Assembly (NCBI GenBank): GCA_025924755.1
Contig: JAICHT010000022.1
Coordinates: 1-21,095, forward strand
DNA length: 21,095 nucleotides
Source of the DNA: Chitinophagaceae bacterium
Lineage (GTDB): Bacteria; Bacteroidota; Bacteroidia; Chitinophagales; Chitinophagaceae
Reading direction: 5' to 3'
Shown: positions 6,832 to 14,550 of the stretch, piece by piece
Layout of the letters: the number at the start of each line of letters is the position of its first letter
Position numbering within the stretch: position 1 is the first letter of the stretch
Made by a program: the position numbers and the translations under genes
Notes under the pieces: generated by a model
Seen by the model: only the letters and a program-made list of their open reading frames with translations
The model's database searches: none
Told to the model about the DNA's origin: nothing

Positions 6832-7545
6832 TTAGGTATTATTCTTTCGCAACTGTTGCAATAGGGCTCTTAAATCTTTAGGAATTTCTGCTTCCAGTTG
6901 GTATTCTTTTTCGTTCATTTTAAAATGAAGCTTCCAGGAATGGAGCGCCAGCCTGGATAGGATTGGCCGCTCATCGTCTTCTTTTTTGGAGAGGTTATAA
7001 TTCTTTTTTAAAGAAGATATTAAAACAGGCTTGCCATCGCCATATAAATCATCACACACTATAGGATGGCCGATATACTTCATATGCACCCGTATCTGGT
7101 GGGTGCGGCCGGTATGCAGTTGAAATTGCAGCCAGCTATAAAACCGGAAGGTTTCTAAAACTGCATAATCGGTTAATGACGCTTTGCCTTTTTTGTTCAC
7201 CACCATGGAGCCTCTTTTTACCGGGTGTTCCATAATTGGGGCATCAATACTTCCGCTTTCATCTGCCGGTTTGCCCAATACCAACCCTACATAAAATTTT
7301 TCTACCTCGCGGCCTTCAAACAATAGGGATAACTGCTTATGAGCACTTTCGTTTTTTGCAAAAACCACTACGCCGCTGGTTTCTTTGTCCAGCCGGTGAA
7401 CGGTATAAATTTCACCAAATGCATTTTTCAGGTGATTTTTAAGAGATATATTTCCTTCTCGATCCGGCACGGTTAATACACCCGCCGGCTTATTAACGGC
7501 CACTACATCTTCATCCTGAAAAATAATATAATTATCTAATTTCAT
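6832..7545 (-). CDS. RluA-family pseudouridine synthase
   Basis: A 237-aa enzyme that isomerises uridine to pseudouridine in rRNA or tRNA. The catalytic motif HRLDKETSG is at 50-58, with the nucleophilic aspartate D53. The conserved substrate-site strands follow in LHTGRTHQIRVHMKYIGHPIVCDDLYG. The protein starts almost directly with the catalytic domain (VVAVNKPAGVLTVP), so it lacks the N-terminal S4 domain of RluC/RluD and resembles the shorter RluA/TruC-like members. It lies 21 bases downstream of the RsuA/RluB-type gene on the same strand, which suggests one transcript. The exact target nucleotide cannot be assigned from sequence. Confidence 0.92.
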   Translation of the reverse strand: MKLDNYIIFQDEDVVAVNKPAGVLTVPDREGNISLKNHLKNAFGEIYTVHRLDKETSGVVVFAKNESAHKQLSLLFEGREVEKFYVGLVLGKPADESGSIDAPIMEHPVKRGSMVVNKKGKASLTDYAVLETFRFYSWLQFQLHTGRTHQIRVHMKYIGHPIVCDDLYGDGKPVLISSLKKNYNLSKKEDDERPILSRLALHSWKLHFKMNEKEYQLEAEIPKDLRALLQQLRKNNT

Positions 7546-7566
7546 TGGGCAGTATAAACGTTGTAT

Positions 7567-8496
7567 TTACTTTTTTCCTTTGCCAAAAAACTTTAATTCC
7601 CGTACTTCTCTTTCATTTAAAAAACGCCATTTGCCCCGTTCTACGTTCTTTTTGGTAAGCCCGCCAAACATCACGCGGTCTAATGCTTTTACATCATAAC
7701 CCAGGTGTTCAAAAATGCGCCGTACAATTCGGTTGCGGCCAGTATGTAGTTCCACTCCAATATGCGTTTTATCCTGCGCATCGGTGTAGGCCAACACATC
7801 TACGTTCACAACGCCATCCTCCAGTTCTACGCCTTTTAATATGGAGTCAAAGTGTTTTTTCTCCAATGGTTTATCAAGCGTTACTGCATATACTTTTTTT
7901 ATTTCATTGCTGGGGTGTGTAAGCTTTTGTGCTAATTCACCATCGTTGGTTAACAGCAATACACCCGAAGTATTTCTGTCGAGGCGACCAACAGGGTACA
8001 CCCTTTCTTTGGTAGCATGACTAATCAAATCTAAAACCGTTTTTCGTTTTTGCGGATCGTCGGTAGTGGTGATAAAATCTTTTGGTTTATTAAGTAATAT
8101 GTATACCAGTCCTTTTACAGGAGCTACTTTTTTACCATTCACAATCACGGAATCTGTTGGCACTATTTTATGCCCCGGCTCGGTTACCGCTGTGCCATTC
8201 ACTTTTACTTTTCCGTTCTTTATTAAATCTACTGCATCCCTCCTGGAGCATACACCACTATGTGCAATATATTTGTTCAGGGGCATATTTTCCTCCGCCT
8301 TGCGAACAATGGCCGGCGCAGCTTTTACAATATTTTCTCTTGGAATAGCACCTTCACGTTTTTGTTGTTTCCTTTTCTCAATAGCAACTTCTTTTTCTTT
8401 TTTCCACTGCCTTTTTTCCTGTTTAATTTGTTCCTTTAAAGCGCTACCCGTTTTTCTGCCGGTAAAAAACTGCTCAAAGCCTGATTTCTTTTTCAT
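7567..8496 (-). CDS. RsuA/RluB-family rRNA pseudouridine synthase with Lys-rich N-terminal extension
   Basis: A 309-aa pseudouridine synthase of the RsuA/RluB/RluE/RluF family, acting on rRNA. An S4 RNA-binding domain (about 71-130, starting MPLNKYIAHSGVCSRRDA) precedes the catalytic domain. Motif GRLDRNTSG is at 170-178 with catalytic D173, and the ELHTGRNRIVRRIFEHLGYDVKAL block is typical. Residues 1-70 are a highly charged, Lys-rich, probably disordered extension. The ATG at 8496 is preferred over an in-frame ATG at 8535, because a TATTTTTG -7 element lies at 8513-8520 and the longer form would begin inside the upstream terminator. The closest functional match appears to be RluB (23S U2605), but that is not proven. 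Confidence 0.9.
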   Translation of the reverse strand: MKKKSGFEQFFTGRKTGSALKEQIKQEKRQWKKEKEVAIEKRKQQKREGAIPRENIVKAAPAIVRKAEENMPLNKYIAHSGVCSRRDAVDLIKNGKVKVNGTAVTEPGHKIVPTDSVIVNGKKVAPVKGLVYILLNKPKDFITTTDDPQKRKTVLDLISHATKERVYPVGRLDRNTSGVLLLTNDGELAQKLTHPSNEIKKVYAVTLDKPLEKKHFDSILKGVELEDGVVNVDVLAYTDAQDKTHIGVELHTGRNRIVRRIFEHLGYDVKALDRVMFGGLTKKNVERGKWRFLNEREVRELKFFGKGKK

Positions 8497-8512
8497 TGAC
8501 TGGTATAAGATG

Positions 8513-8520
8513 CAAAAATA
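8513..8520 (-). promoter_or_regulatory. -7 element upstream of the RsuA/RluB-type gene
   Basis: On the minus strand TATTTTTG matches TAnnTTTG and lies 16 bases before the ATG at 8496. No clear TTG is seen 19-21 bases upstream, where the sequence is taken up by the terminator of the preceding gene. Confidence 0.45.
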
Positions 8521-8521
8521 T

Positions 8522-8548
8522 AAAAGGCCGTGCACTGCACAGCCTTTT
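8522..8548 (-). terminator. Hairpin terminator of the Spy-like gene
   Basis: AAAAGGC (8522-8528) pairs with GCCTTTT (8542-8548), with an internal C-A mismatch and an inner GTGC/GCAC stem around ACT. It lies 28 bases beyond the Spy-like stop codon. On the minus strand it ends in TTTTATATTTTTG. The element is symmetric, but there is no plus-strand gene for it to end. Confidence 0.68.
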
Positions 8549-8576
8549 GTTTTAATATGAAACCCTAAATCTATAG

Positions 8577-9233
8577 TTACCTGCTTTCTTTCGGAGCATG
8601 TTCTTTTCTGAAAGACTTCATTTTTTGTAGCTGATCGGGGGTTAATACAGTCTTAATTTCTTCACGTTGCTGTTTCATCAGTTCTTTTATATGCGATTTT
8701 TTATCTTCCTGCGAAAGCGATGCATCATTATGGATAGTCTGGATTTTTTTTTGATAGGAACTACGGATCTGCGTCATTTTATCCTGCTGATCTTTGGATA
8801 AGTCAAGAGCCTGCTGCATCTGCTGCATTCTTTCAGTATGACGATTTTTATTGAAAGCTTGGCCATCCCGGAAATTGGCATTCTTTCCTTTTTTCTCTTT
8901 CCATTCTGTTCTCATTTTTACTAACTGGTCTTTTTGTTCGGGAGTCAGCACCGCTTCCATTTTAGATTTAAATTGCTGGTGCAACTCCTGCCTGCGGGTT
9001 TTCCTATCAGCTTCCGATAACTGGTTGTTCTTTTTTAATTCCAGCATTTGTGTTTTCATATCTTGCCGCATTGATTTTAACTGCGCCTTTTGATCGGCTG
9101 TTAAATTCAGCTTTTCATATGCCATTCTATGTTCTTTCTTATGACCCTGATGTGTGGCGGTAGAATCGGTTTGTGCTTGTGCAGCACCTATGCTAAATGC
9201 AATGATTAATGCACTGGTGAATATTCTTTTCAT
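8577..9233 (-). CDS. Spy/CpxP-like periplasmic protein with duplicated LTxxQ motifs
   Basis: A 218-aa exported, highly charged helical protein. A signal peptide covers residues 1-20 with cleavage expected after AQA. The mature part carries four LTxxQ-type motifs: LTADQ 44-48, LTPEQ 96-100, LSKDQ 145-149 and LTPDQ 197-201. Their arrangement suggests two tandem copies of the Spy repeat unit. E. coli Spy and CpxP (about 140-145 aa mature) are ATP-independent periplasmic chaperones or envelope-stress regulators with two such motifs. A chaperone-like or metal/stress-related envelope role is an inference from the family. It sits between rlmN and the RsuA/RluB-type gene with its own terminator, so it is probably transcribed separately from the latter. 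Confidence 0.82.
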   Translation of the reverse strand: MKRIFTSALIIAFSIGAAQAQTDSTATHQGHKKEHRMAYEKLNLTADQKAQLKSMRQDMKTQMLELKKNNQLSEADRKTRRQELHQQFKSKMEAVLTPEQKDQLVKMRTEWKEKKGKNANFRDGQAFNKNRHTERMQQMQQALDLSKDQQDKMTQIRSSYQKKIQTIHNDASLSQEDKKSHIKELMKQQREEIKTVLTPDQLQKMKSFRKEHAPKESR

Positions 9234-9271
9234 ATTTATTTTTTATTTTAAAAGTGAACAGAATAAAGACC

Positions 9272-9284
9272 CTTGCTTAGCAAG
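9272..9284 (-). terminator. Weak hairpin after rlmN
   Basis: CTTGC and GCAAG form a 5-bp stem with a 3-base loop. On the minus strand it is followed by GGTCTTTATT. It lies 30 bases after the rlmN stop codon and before the Spy-like gene. The stem is short, so this is only a possible terminator. Confidence 0.28.
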
Positions 9285-9313
9285 TTGGTTTAAGAAAGTG
9301 GCGTTAAATAAGG

Positions 9314-10366
9314 TTAATGCTTTTCTTTATTGGCCAGTTGGCCGCAAGCAGCATCAATATCTTTTCCACGGCTGCGGCGCAGGCGGGCATTTACTTTGGC
9401 TTTGCCAAGATAGGCCATAAACGCGTCGGTACGTTCTGCAGAAGGTTTACTAAAGTTAGCTAAGTCAATAGGATTGTATTCGATGATATTTACTAAATCG
9501 GCCGGAACCTGGCGGTAAAATTTTATCAATTCATCCGCATCTTTTGTACTATCATTAAAGTCATTAAAAAGTATATACTCTAATGTAATTTCATTTTTGG
9601 TCTGTTGATAAAAGTAATTTAATGCATCAACTAACGCTTTTAGATTATTGCTTTCGTTGATGGGCATAATCTCGTTGCGCTTAATATCATTTGCGGCGTG
9701 TAGGGACAATGCCAGTTTAAAGCGAACCTTATCATCACCTAACTGCCTGATCATTTTTGCTACACCGGCAGTAGAAACCGTAATGCGCCTGGGACTCATA
9801 GCCAGCCCATCCTGGGCGGTAATTCGTTCAATGGCTTTTAATACATTTTTATAGTTCAGCAACGGCTCACCCATGCCCATAAACACAATATTGGAAAGCT
9901 TTTTACCGTACGTGTTTTCGCACTGCTGGTTAATTAAAACCACCTCATCATAAATTTCGTCGGCATCAATATTACGCTTGCGTTCGATATAGCCGGTAGC
10001 ACAAAATTTGCAACTGAGTGAGCAGCCGATTTGTGATGAGACACAAGCGGTATAGCGGCTTTCGGTAGGTATTAAAACCCCTTCGCATAAATGGCCTTCG
10101 TGCGTTTTGAAACGCGATTTTATAGTACCGTCTGAGCTATATTGCGTTGCATCAATAGTTAAAGCAGGAAGTGTAAAATTATCACCCAATTTTTGGCGCA
10201 ATTCTTTGCTCAAATTGGTCATATCGGCAAAGCTTTGGGCTCCCTTTTGCCAAAGCCATTCCCAAACCTGCCGGGCACGGAACTTCTTTTCACCCATCGT
10301 TTCAAAATACTGCTCCATCTCGATTAAAGAAAGCTGACGGATATTTTTATGTGCCGCTTTTGTCAT
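9314..10366 (-). CDS. rlmN: 23S rRNA (adenine2503-C2)-methyltransferase RlmN (radical SAM)
   Basis: A 350-aa radical-SAM enzyme that methylates C2 of A2503 in 23S rRNA; family members also act on A37 of some tRNAs. The CxxxCxxC cluster motif is C115, C119 and C122 in GCSLSCKFCATG. The methyl-carrier cysteine expected near the C-terminus is C341 (DAACGQLA). The conserved block VFMGMGEPLLNY and the TVSTAGV motif are intact, as is the N-terminal QLSLIEMEQYF region. The length is typical. A TATCTTTG -7 element ends five bases before the ATG, so the mRNA may have almost no leader. The gene starts 20 bases after the HTTM-like gene stops. Confidence 0.95.
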   Translation of the reverse strand: MTKAAHKNIRQLSLIEMEQYFETMGEKKFRARQVWEWLWQKGAQSFADMTNLSKELRQKLGDNFTLPALTIDATQYSSDGTIKSRFKTHEGHLCEGVLIPTESRYTACVSSQIGCSLSCKFCATGYIERKRNIDADEIYDEVVLINQQCENTYGKKLSNIVFMGMGEPLLNYKNVLKAIERITAQDGLAMSPRRITVSTAGVAKMIRQLGDDKVRFKLALSLHAANDIKRNEIMPINESNNLKALVDALNYFYQQTKNEITLEYILFNDFNDSTKDADELIKFYRQVPADLVNIIEYNPIDLANFSKPSAERTDAFMAYLGKAKVNARLRRSRGKDIDAACGQLANKEKH

Positions 10367-10370
10367 ACCG

Positions 10371-10378
10371 CAAAGATA
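10371..10378 (-). promoter_or_regulatory. -7 element immediately upstream of rlmN
   Basis: On the minus strand TATCTTTG matches TAnnTTTG and ends five bases before the ATG at 10366. With the usual 4-8 base distance to the start site, transcription would begin at or near the start codon. A -33 TTG is not clear. Confidence 0.45.
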
Positions 10379-10386
10379 CTACAGCG

Positions 10387-11274
10387 CTAGGCATTCGCTG
10401 GTTTGGAGGACCTTTTATGCTGAACTTTAAACAGATTTTCACTTATGGCACCTACCCATTTTAGAGCCGGTGCCAGGGTTAAAAGAAAAATTAGATTCTC
10501 GTATATAAATAACCTGAACAAAAACCCGCCACCTATGGCAAAAAGCAAGTAACCGATTATTAAGTAGCAGTCGTATTTAAAAGAAATGAAACCGGCTACA
10601 AAACTTACTTCGATACCTATCATAATTACCCAAAAAAGATGAGCAATATAGCGATGCTGAATCAGCCAGGTAATGATACTCAACCGCATAGTAGTTTTGT
10701 GTTGTAAAATATCGGTTAGGTGCCGGGAAACCAGCTGTGTATAGATCTGATCCGGAAAAAAGAGATTACCTCTGAAAACCTTCCAAAGCCCGGCGCTAAA
10801 CATGCCGAAGCAAAATAGAAACCGCACAAATGCAAGCGCATATGCAAAGTTTACTTTTGAAGCAAATACAAATGGAAAACTAACAAACAAAATCCCAATA
10901 TTGATGTAATGATGACCTGTCATTAAATTGGTTAATACAAAAAAAACAAAGTGTGTAATAAAGAAAAGAATCGTAGATATATTTTGCTGGTTCCAGATGA
11001 TAGAACACAGGCAGGAGCCAATTAGCATAAAGTCAAAAACCAGGGGAATTTTTGCAGCGATGAAATTGGGTAAATCCAATATCATAAAAAGCCAGTAAAC
11101 CGGGTCAATTTCCTGGTACAAAAGTGGTTCGCTGCCTATTTGATGAATCAAAGTATGTGCAAAATATCGTGCTAGCAAAACCAGTAGGGTAGCACTGAAG
11201 AAGATGCGTTGCAATGCTTCACGCTGCACTACCGCACAAGCTACATAATCATTAAAATGCAGCCACTGTTTCAC
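10387..11274 (-). CDS. HTTM-like multi-pass membrane protein
   Basis: A 295-aa integral membrane protein with about seven to eight hydrophobic segments and few soluble loops. Its layout resembles HTTM-domain proteins, the bacterial relatives of vitamin-K-dependent gamma-carboxylase. The central block FGMFSAGLWKVFRGNLFFPDQ has the GxxK pattern followed by a short loop seen in that family. The pair of aromatic-rich segments before it, with GHHYINIGI, also fits. Bacterial HTTM proteins are mostly uncharacterised, so no reaction is assigned. The gene start overlaps the end of the upstream 189-aa gene by 23 bases, which suggests coupled translation. rlmN follows 20 bases downstream. Alternatives are DoxX-like or another polytopic family. 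Confidence 0.6.
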   Translation of the reverse strand: MKQWLHFNDYVACAVVQREALQRIFFSATLLVLLARYFAHTLIHQIGSEPLLYQEIDPVYWLFMILDLPNFIAAKIPLVFDFMLIGSCLCSIIWNQQNISTILFFITHFVFFVLTNLMTGHHYINIGILFVSFPFVFASKVNFAYALAFVRFLFCFGMFSAGLWKVFRGNLFFPDQIYTQLVSRHLTDILQHKTTMRLSIITWLIQHRYIAHLFWVIMIGIEVSFVAGFISFKYDCYLIIGYLLFAIGGGFLFRLFIYENLIFLLTLAPALKWVGAISENLFKVQHKRSSKPANA

Positions 11275-11821
11275 TCCGGATTAGTTTAAATGATAGATGA
11301 GCCGCATCAAAAAGATAGGTATTCTCTTGTATGCATACAGTGTGGATAGCTATACCAGTATACTGGCTGCATTTGGTTTTGAACCAGCTTTCAAATTGCA
11401 GCATCTTGCCGGGAGTATTGTAAATTTTATTTTTTACAAAAGGATACAAAAAAGACCCGGTAAAAAAAGGATACCTTGATTCTACCCTCGACTTAACGAC
11501 ATCTTCATTATTATTGTTTTTTATGATCAGGTAATTGTCCAAATCTACCAGTAGTAAAGCTGTTTCCGGTGAGGCAATATGAAAGGAATCCATTGCTATA
11601 TGGTTTAAGAAAACATATCGGTGCATAACCTTGCCCGTATATGGTGTTTTTTCTGAAAACATGCCATATAAAAAGAAAGGTGTGACTTCAAGTTTAATAG
11701 CCGTCAGACCAAGTTGTATCAACGAAAAAAATAAGAAAAAGTAAAAGAGCCTCCGCTTGTGGTGAAACAGCGTTGAAAAAAAATCAACCAGTAAAATATG
11801 ATGAAGCAGGTTCTTTTTCAT
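11252..11821 (-). CDS. Membrane-anchored protein of unknown function, partner of the HTTM-like gene
   Basis: A 189-aa protein that I do not recognise. A basic N-terminus (residues 1-24, HHKRRL) is followed by one strong transmembrane segment at about 25-45. The remainder, about 140 residues, is polar and probably lies outside the cytoplasm. It has two cysteines (in KTKCSQY and HTVCIQEN) that could form a disulfide. The gene overlaps the HTTM-like gene by 23 bases in a different frame, the strongest hint of a shared job. The upstream sequence holds TATTTTTA, one base off the -7 consensus, close to the ATG. Function is unknown. Confidence 0.7.
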   Translation of the reverse strand: MKKNLLHHILLVDFFSTLFHHKRRLFYFFLFFSLIQLGLTAIKLEVTPFFLYGMFSEKTPYTGKVMHRYVFLNHIAMDSFHIASPETALLLVDLDNYLIIKNNNNEDVVKSRVESRYPFFTGSFLYPFVKNKIYNTPGKMLQFESWFKTKCSQYTGIAIHTVCIQENTYLFDAAHLSFKLIRSETVAAF

Positions 11822-11995
11822 TCCGATTTAAAAATAGTATATAATTAAATGGAAAAAGCTTGCAGCATTAAACAGAGGTTTATTGGATCTGAAACAAATT
11901 CAGTAATCCGTTAGGCTGCTTTTGCTGTAAAATTTTGTTTTGGCCTTTTACTAAATGTGCCTGTAAAATACTATATTCATCCAAAGATGTAAATT

Positions 11996-12385
11996 ATGAA
12001 GCTATTTTTGATGTTCCTTTTTATTTGTGGTGTTTTTTTAGGTAAAGCGCAAGCGCCGGATACGGCACTAAGCCAGTATGCAGGCACTTACAATTTTCCG
12101 TCAGGAAGTTTTATCACTTCTGCTACCGTTTCGCTGGATAGCAATGTATTAAATGTAAACTCCGCTCAGGGCTCTTCGCCACTGGAAATGAAAGGCAAGG
12201 ATACATTTGCACTGGTAAACTATGATGGCGGTATGGTTTATTTTTTTAGAAACGATCAAGGCAAGGTGGCTAGAATTAAAGTAGCGGTACAAGACATATT
12301 ATTGGAAGGAACCAAGTCAAATGTAACAGCCTGGTTAAACAAAAATTATTATATGCATCCCGGGAAGCAGCTTCCGGTAAAATAA
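11996..12385 (+). CDS. Small secreted protein resembling DUF3471
   Basis: A 129-aa exported protein. The signal peptide is about residues 1-19 (hydrophobic core LFLMFLFICGVFLG, then KAQA). The mature part is a predicted beta-rich domain starting LSQYAGTYNF and containing VYFFRNDQGKVARIKV. This resembles the small DUF3471-type domain often found at the C-terminus of serine beta-lactamase-like enzymes, here as a stand-alone protein. No catalytic residues can be pointed to. It stands alone on the + strand, facing hisS, with only 14 bases between the two stop codons. The role is unknown. Confidence 0.68.
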   Translation: MKLFLMFLFICGVFLGKAQAPDTALSQYAGTYNFPSGSFITSATVSLDSNVLNVNSAQGSSPLEMKGKDTFALVNYDGGMVYFFRNDQGKVARIKVAVQDILLEGTKSNVTAWLNKNYYMHPGKQLPVK

Positions 12386-12399
12386 AGTTTTCGTTTCAT

Positions 12400-13776
12400 T
12401 TAAATAAACGGGAAGTCAGGTAAATCGGTTTGGGCAAGTGTTTGTTGCAAACCGGTTTGCAAGTTTTTTACAACACAGGTCTTATCCATTACTTCCCGGC
12501 TTCCAATAATTATTACATAAGGAATATTTTTTTTCTCGGCATATTTAAACTGCTTATCCATTTTTGCGGGTTCGTGGAAAATTTCCGCCGCAATCTTGTT
12601 TCTGCGAAGCCGTTGCAGCAATTGGTAAGCTACCTGGCTTTCCGGCTGGCCTAAATTAAACAACAAAGCTTTGGTGGATTGCGACACCGTTTGCGGAAAT
12701 AACTTTAATTCTTCCATTACATCGTATATACGGTCTACCCCAAAAGAAATGCCCACACCCGGAATATTAGGTACACCAAATAACCCTGTTAAATCATCAT
12801 ACCGACCACCGCCGCCAATGCTCCCGATTTTTACTTCGGCAGGTGCCTTTGCTTCAAAGATGATCCCGGTATAATAATTAAGTCCGCGGGCAAGTGTAAA
12901 ATCAATCGTTATATTAACAGTTGGCTTTTCGGTATTGATAGCAGTTAATATGAATTCGATTTCGCTGATACCTTTTTTACCGGTTTCAGAGGAGGCGAAA
13001 AGATTTTTTGCAGCATGCAATTTTTCATCGTTACTGCCGCTGATACTTAAATAATTTTCGATGCTGCTGATTTGCTCATTATCTAATCCACGCTGTTGCA
13101 ATTCTTCTTTTACTTTTTCCAATCCTATTTTATCGAGCTTGTCAATAGCAATAGTAATATCCATCATTTTATCGCTGCCGCCGCAGCATTCTGCGAGTGC
13201 AGTTAATATCTTACGGGAGTTTATTTTAAGTTCGTAATTGCCTATCCCCAATTGTGTAAATACATCATGGTACAGGTTTACAAATTCTACTTCATTTATT
13301 AAAGAATTACTACCCACAATATCGGCGTCACATTGGTAAAACTCGCGGTAGCGGCCTTTCTGCGGCCGGTCTGCCCGCCACACCGGTTGTATCTGGTAGC
13401 GCTTAAACGGAAAAGTAAGCTGCCCATAATTCATAGCTACATACCGGGCAAATGGGATGGTTAAATCGTATTTCAAAGCCCGTTCAGTAATGCCTTTGGT
13501 GTTTTTCCCAGCCAATACTTTTTCAAAATCTTCTTTTGCCAAGTTGTGTTTTGCCGGGTTATCCAATCCATTATTTAAAATTTTAAAAATCAGCTTGTCG
13601 CCTTCTTCACCGTACTTGCCCATCAGGGTTTCCAGGTTTTCCATTGCTGGTGTTTCCAGCGGTTGAAAGCCGTACAACTCAAATACGTTTTTTATAGTGG
13701 CCAGAATATATTGTCTTTTACGTACTACATCGGGAGCAAAATCCCGGGTGCCTTGTGGTAAAGAAGCTTTGGTCAT
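12400..13776 (-). CDS. hisS: Histidyl-tRNA synthetase
   Basis: A 458-aa class II aminoacyl-tRNA synthetase that charges tRNA-His. The N-terminus QGTRDFAP is typical. Motif 2 is around 127-153 (FKRYQIQPVWRAD then KGRYREFYQCD). The histidine-specific loops are RGLNYYTG (297-304) and GGGGRYDDL (321-329). Motif 3 is GVGISFGVDRI (340-350). The anticodon-binding domain follows from about 365. The length is slightly above E. coli HisS (424 aa), with a larger insertion around 200-280, as is common in Bacteroidota. It begins 30 bases after the phosphatase gene and is probably co-transcribed with it. All motifs are intact. Confidence 0.97.
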   Translation of the reverse strand: MTKASLPQGTRDFAPDVVRKRQYILATIKNVFELYGFQPLETPAMENLETLMGKYGEEGDKLIFKILNNGLDNPAKHNLAKEDFEKVLAGKNTKGITERALKYDLTIPFARYVAMNYGQLTFPFKRYQIQPVWRADRPQKGRYREFYQCDADIVGSNSLINEVEFVNLYHDVFTQLGIGNYELKINSRKILTALAECCGGSDKMMDITIAIDKLDKIGLEKVKEELQQRGLDNEQISSIENYLSISGSNDEKLHAAKNLFASSETGKKGISEIEFILTAINTEKPTVNITIDFTLARGLNYYTGIIFEAKAPAEVKIGSIGGGGRYDDLTGLFGVPNIPGVGISFGVDRIYDVMEELKLFPQTVSQSTKALLFNLGQPESQVAYQLLQRLRRNKIAAEIFHEPAKMDKQFKYAEKKNIPYVIIIGSREVMDKTCVVKNLQTGLQQTLAQTDLPDFPFI

Positions 13777-13806
13777 AGTAAATTATAAAATGGTGGCAGC
13801 AAAGTT

Positions 13807-14280
13807 TTATTGATTTGTAATATCATTTATCGCTCTTTGAATTATTTTATCGCAGGCCGCATATATTAGCTGATAGGCTTCGTGATATCCCGGCTCAGGG
13901 CCATACCATGGGTCAGGCACCGAAAGGTTTTTACCCGGATGCAATTCATTTAACAGCAAATCTACCTTTTCGGGTTTATACCTGTCTTTGGCAATCCATC
14001 TAATTTCGTCCAGCACATCATCGGCCAGTGCATATATTTTGTCATACTTATCCATATCGTCTTTTGTAAAAAGCCGGGCTTTCTGGCTACATATATCAAT
14101 GCCGTTTAACCGGGCTACTTTTTGCGAGAGCCGGTGCGGTGCTTCGCCAATATGGTAGCCGTTGGTACCTGCGCTGTCTACCTGCCAGTCTAGTCCTGCT
14201 TCCATGGCCTTATGTTGTAAGATGCCTTCTGCAAGCGGGCTCCGGCAAATATTTCCCAGGCATACCATCAAAATCTTCAT
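13807..14280 (-). CDS. Low-molecular-weight protein tyrosine phosphatase
   Basis: A 157-aa cytoplasmic phosphatase of the LMW-PTP family. The signature loop is CLGNICRS at residues 7-14, with nucleophile C7 and the phosphate-binding arginine R13. The general-acid loop DPWYG lies near the C-terminus, followed by the family-typical YHEAYQLIYAACDKII. The start at 14280 (MKILMVCLGN) is preferred over an in-frame ATG at 14373: the family begins a few residues before the loop, and a TACATTTG -7 element lies just upstream of 14280, inside the longer reading. hisS follows after 30 bases. The substrate is not known; in other bacteria such enzymes act on tyrosine kinases of polysaccharide export or on arginine phosphate. 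Confidence 0.93.
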   Translation of the reverse strand: MKILMVCLGNICRSPLAEGILQHKAMEAGLDWQVDSAGTNGYHIGEAPHRLSQKVARLNGIDICSQKARLFTKDDMDKYDKIYALADDVLDEIRWIAKDRYKPEKVDLLLNELHPGKNLSVPDPWYGPEPGYHEAYQLIYAACDKIIQRAINDITNQ

Positions 14281-14301
14281 CTGCACTAAATTTAAAGGCT
14301 G

Positions 14302-14309
14302 CAAATGTA
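14302..14309 (-). promoter_or_regulatory. -7 element of the LMW-PTP/hisS unit
   Basis: On the minus strand TACATTTG matches TAnnTTTG and lies 21 bases before the ATG at 14280. A TTG (plus-strand CAA at 14326-14328) lies 16 bases upstream, shorter than the usual 19-21. The palindrome GTAAA-A-TTTAC (14330-14340) lies just beyond it. The element supports the shorter start of the phosphatase. Confidence 0.48.
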
Positions 14310-14550
14310 CGCTATGGCACCGCTGCAATGTAAAATTTACGACACTGTTATGGAAAATCTGTATTTCCGGCACCTGTATTATAAAGACTTGTAAGAGGCA
14401 ACTTGCAGGTACTTTATATATTGCTTTGGGGCTGGTTTGTTTTTTGTAATTGATACCTGCATGCTAGTGGTTGTGCAATCGTTTCTATCAGTGCAAGCTC
14501 AAGAGTAAAAATTTCTTTAAATTGCCGTCAGATCGGAGGCCTTTTGTATT

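Noticed and set aside
8497..8535. 13-residue N-terminal extension of the RsuA/RluB-type protein
   Set aside because: It would begin inside the upstream terminator hairpin and span the likely -7 element; MKKKSGFEQF is the better start.
12381..12411. AT-rich palindrome (CGTTT...AAACG around ATTTAAAT) between the two convergent stop codons at 12385/12400
   Set aside because: The stem is short, AT-only inside and interrupted by a mismatch; too weak to call a terminator.
14281..14373. 31-residue N-terminal extension of the LMW phosphatase from an ATG at 14373
   Set aside because: The family starts a few residues before the CX5R loop, and the TAnnTTTG element at 14302-14309 lies inside the extension.
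14139..14449. Plus-strand ORFs over the phosphatase 5' end and the divergent gap (14139-14333, 14162-14449)
   Set aside because: They run antisense to the phosphatase, have no recognisable domain, and cover the phosphatase promoter region. I see no gene in 14281-14550 beyond that promoter.
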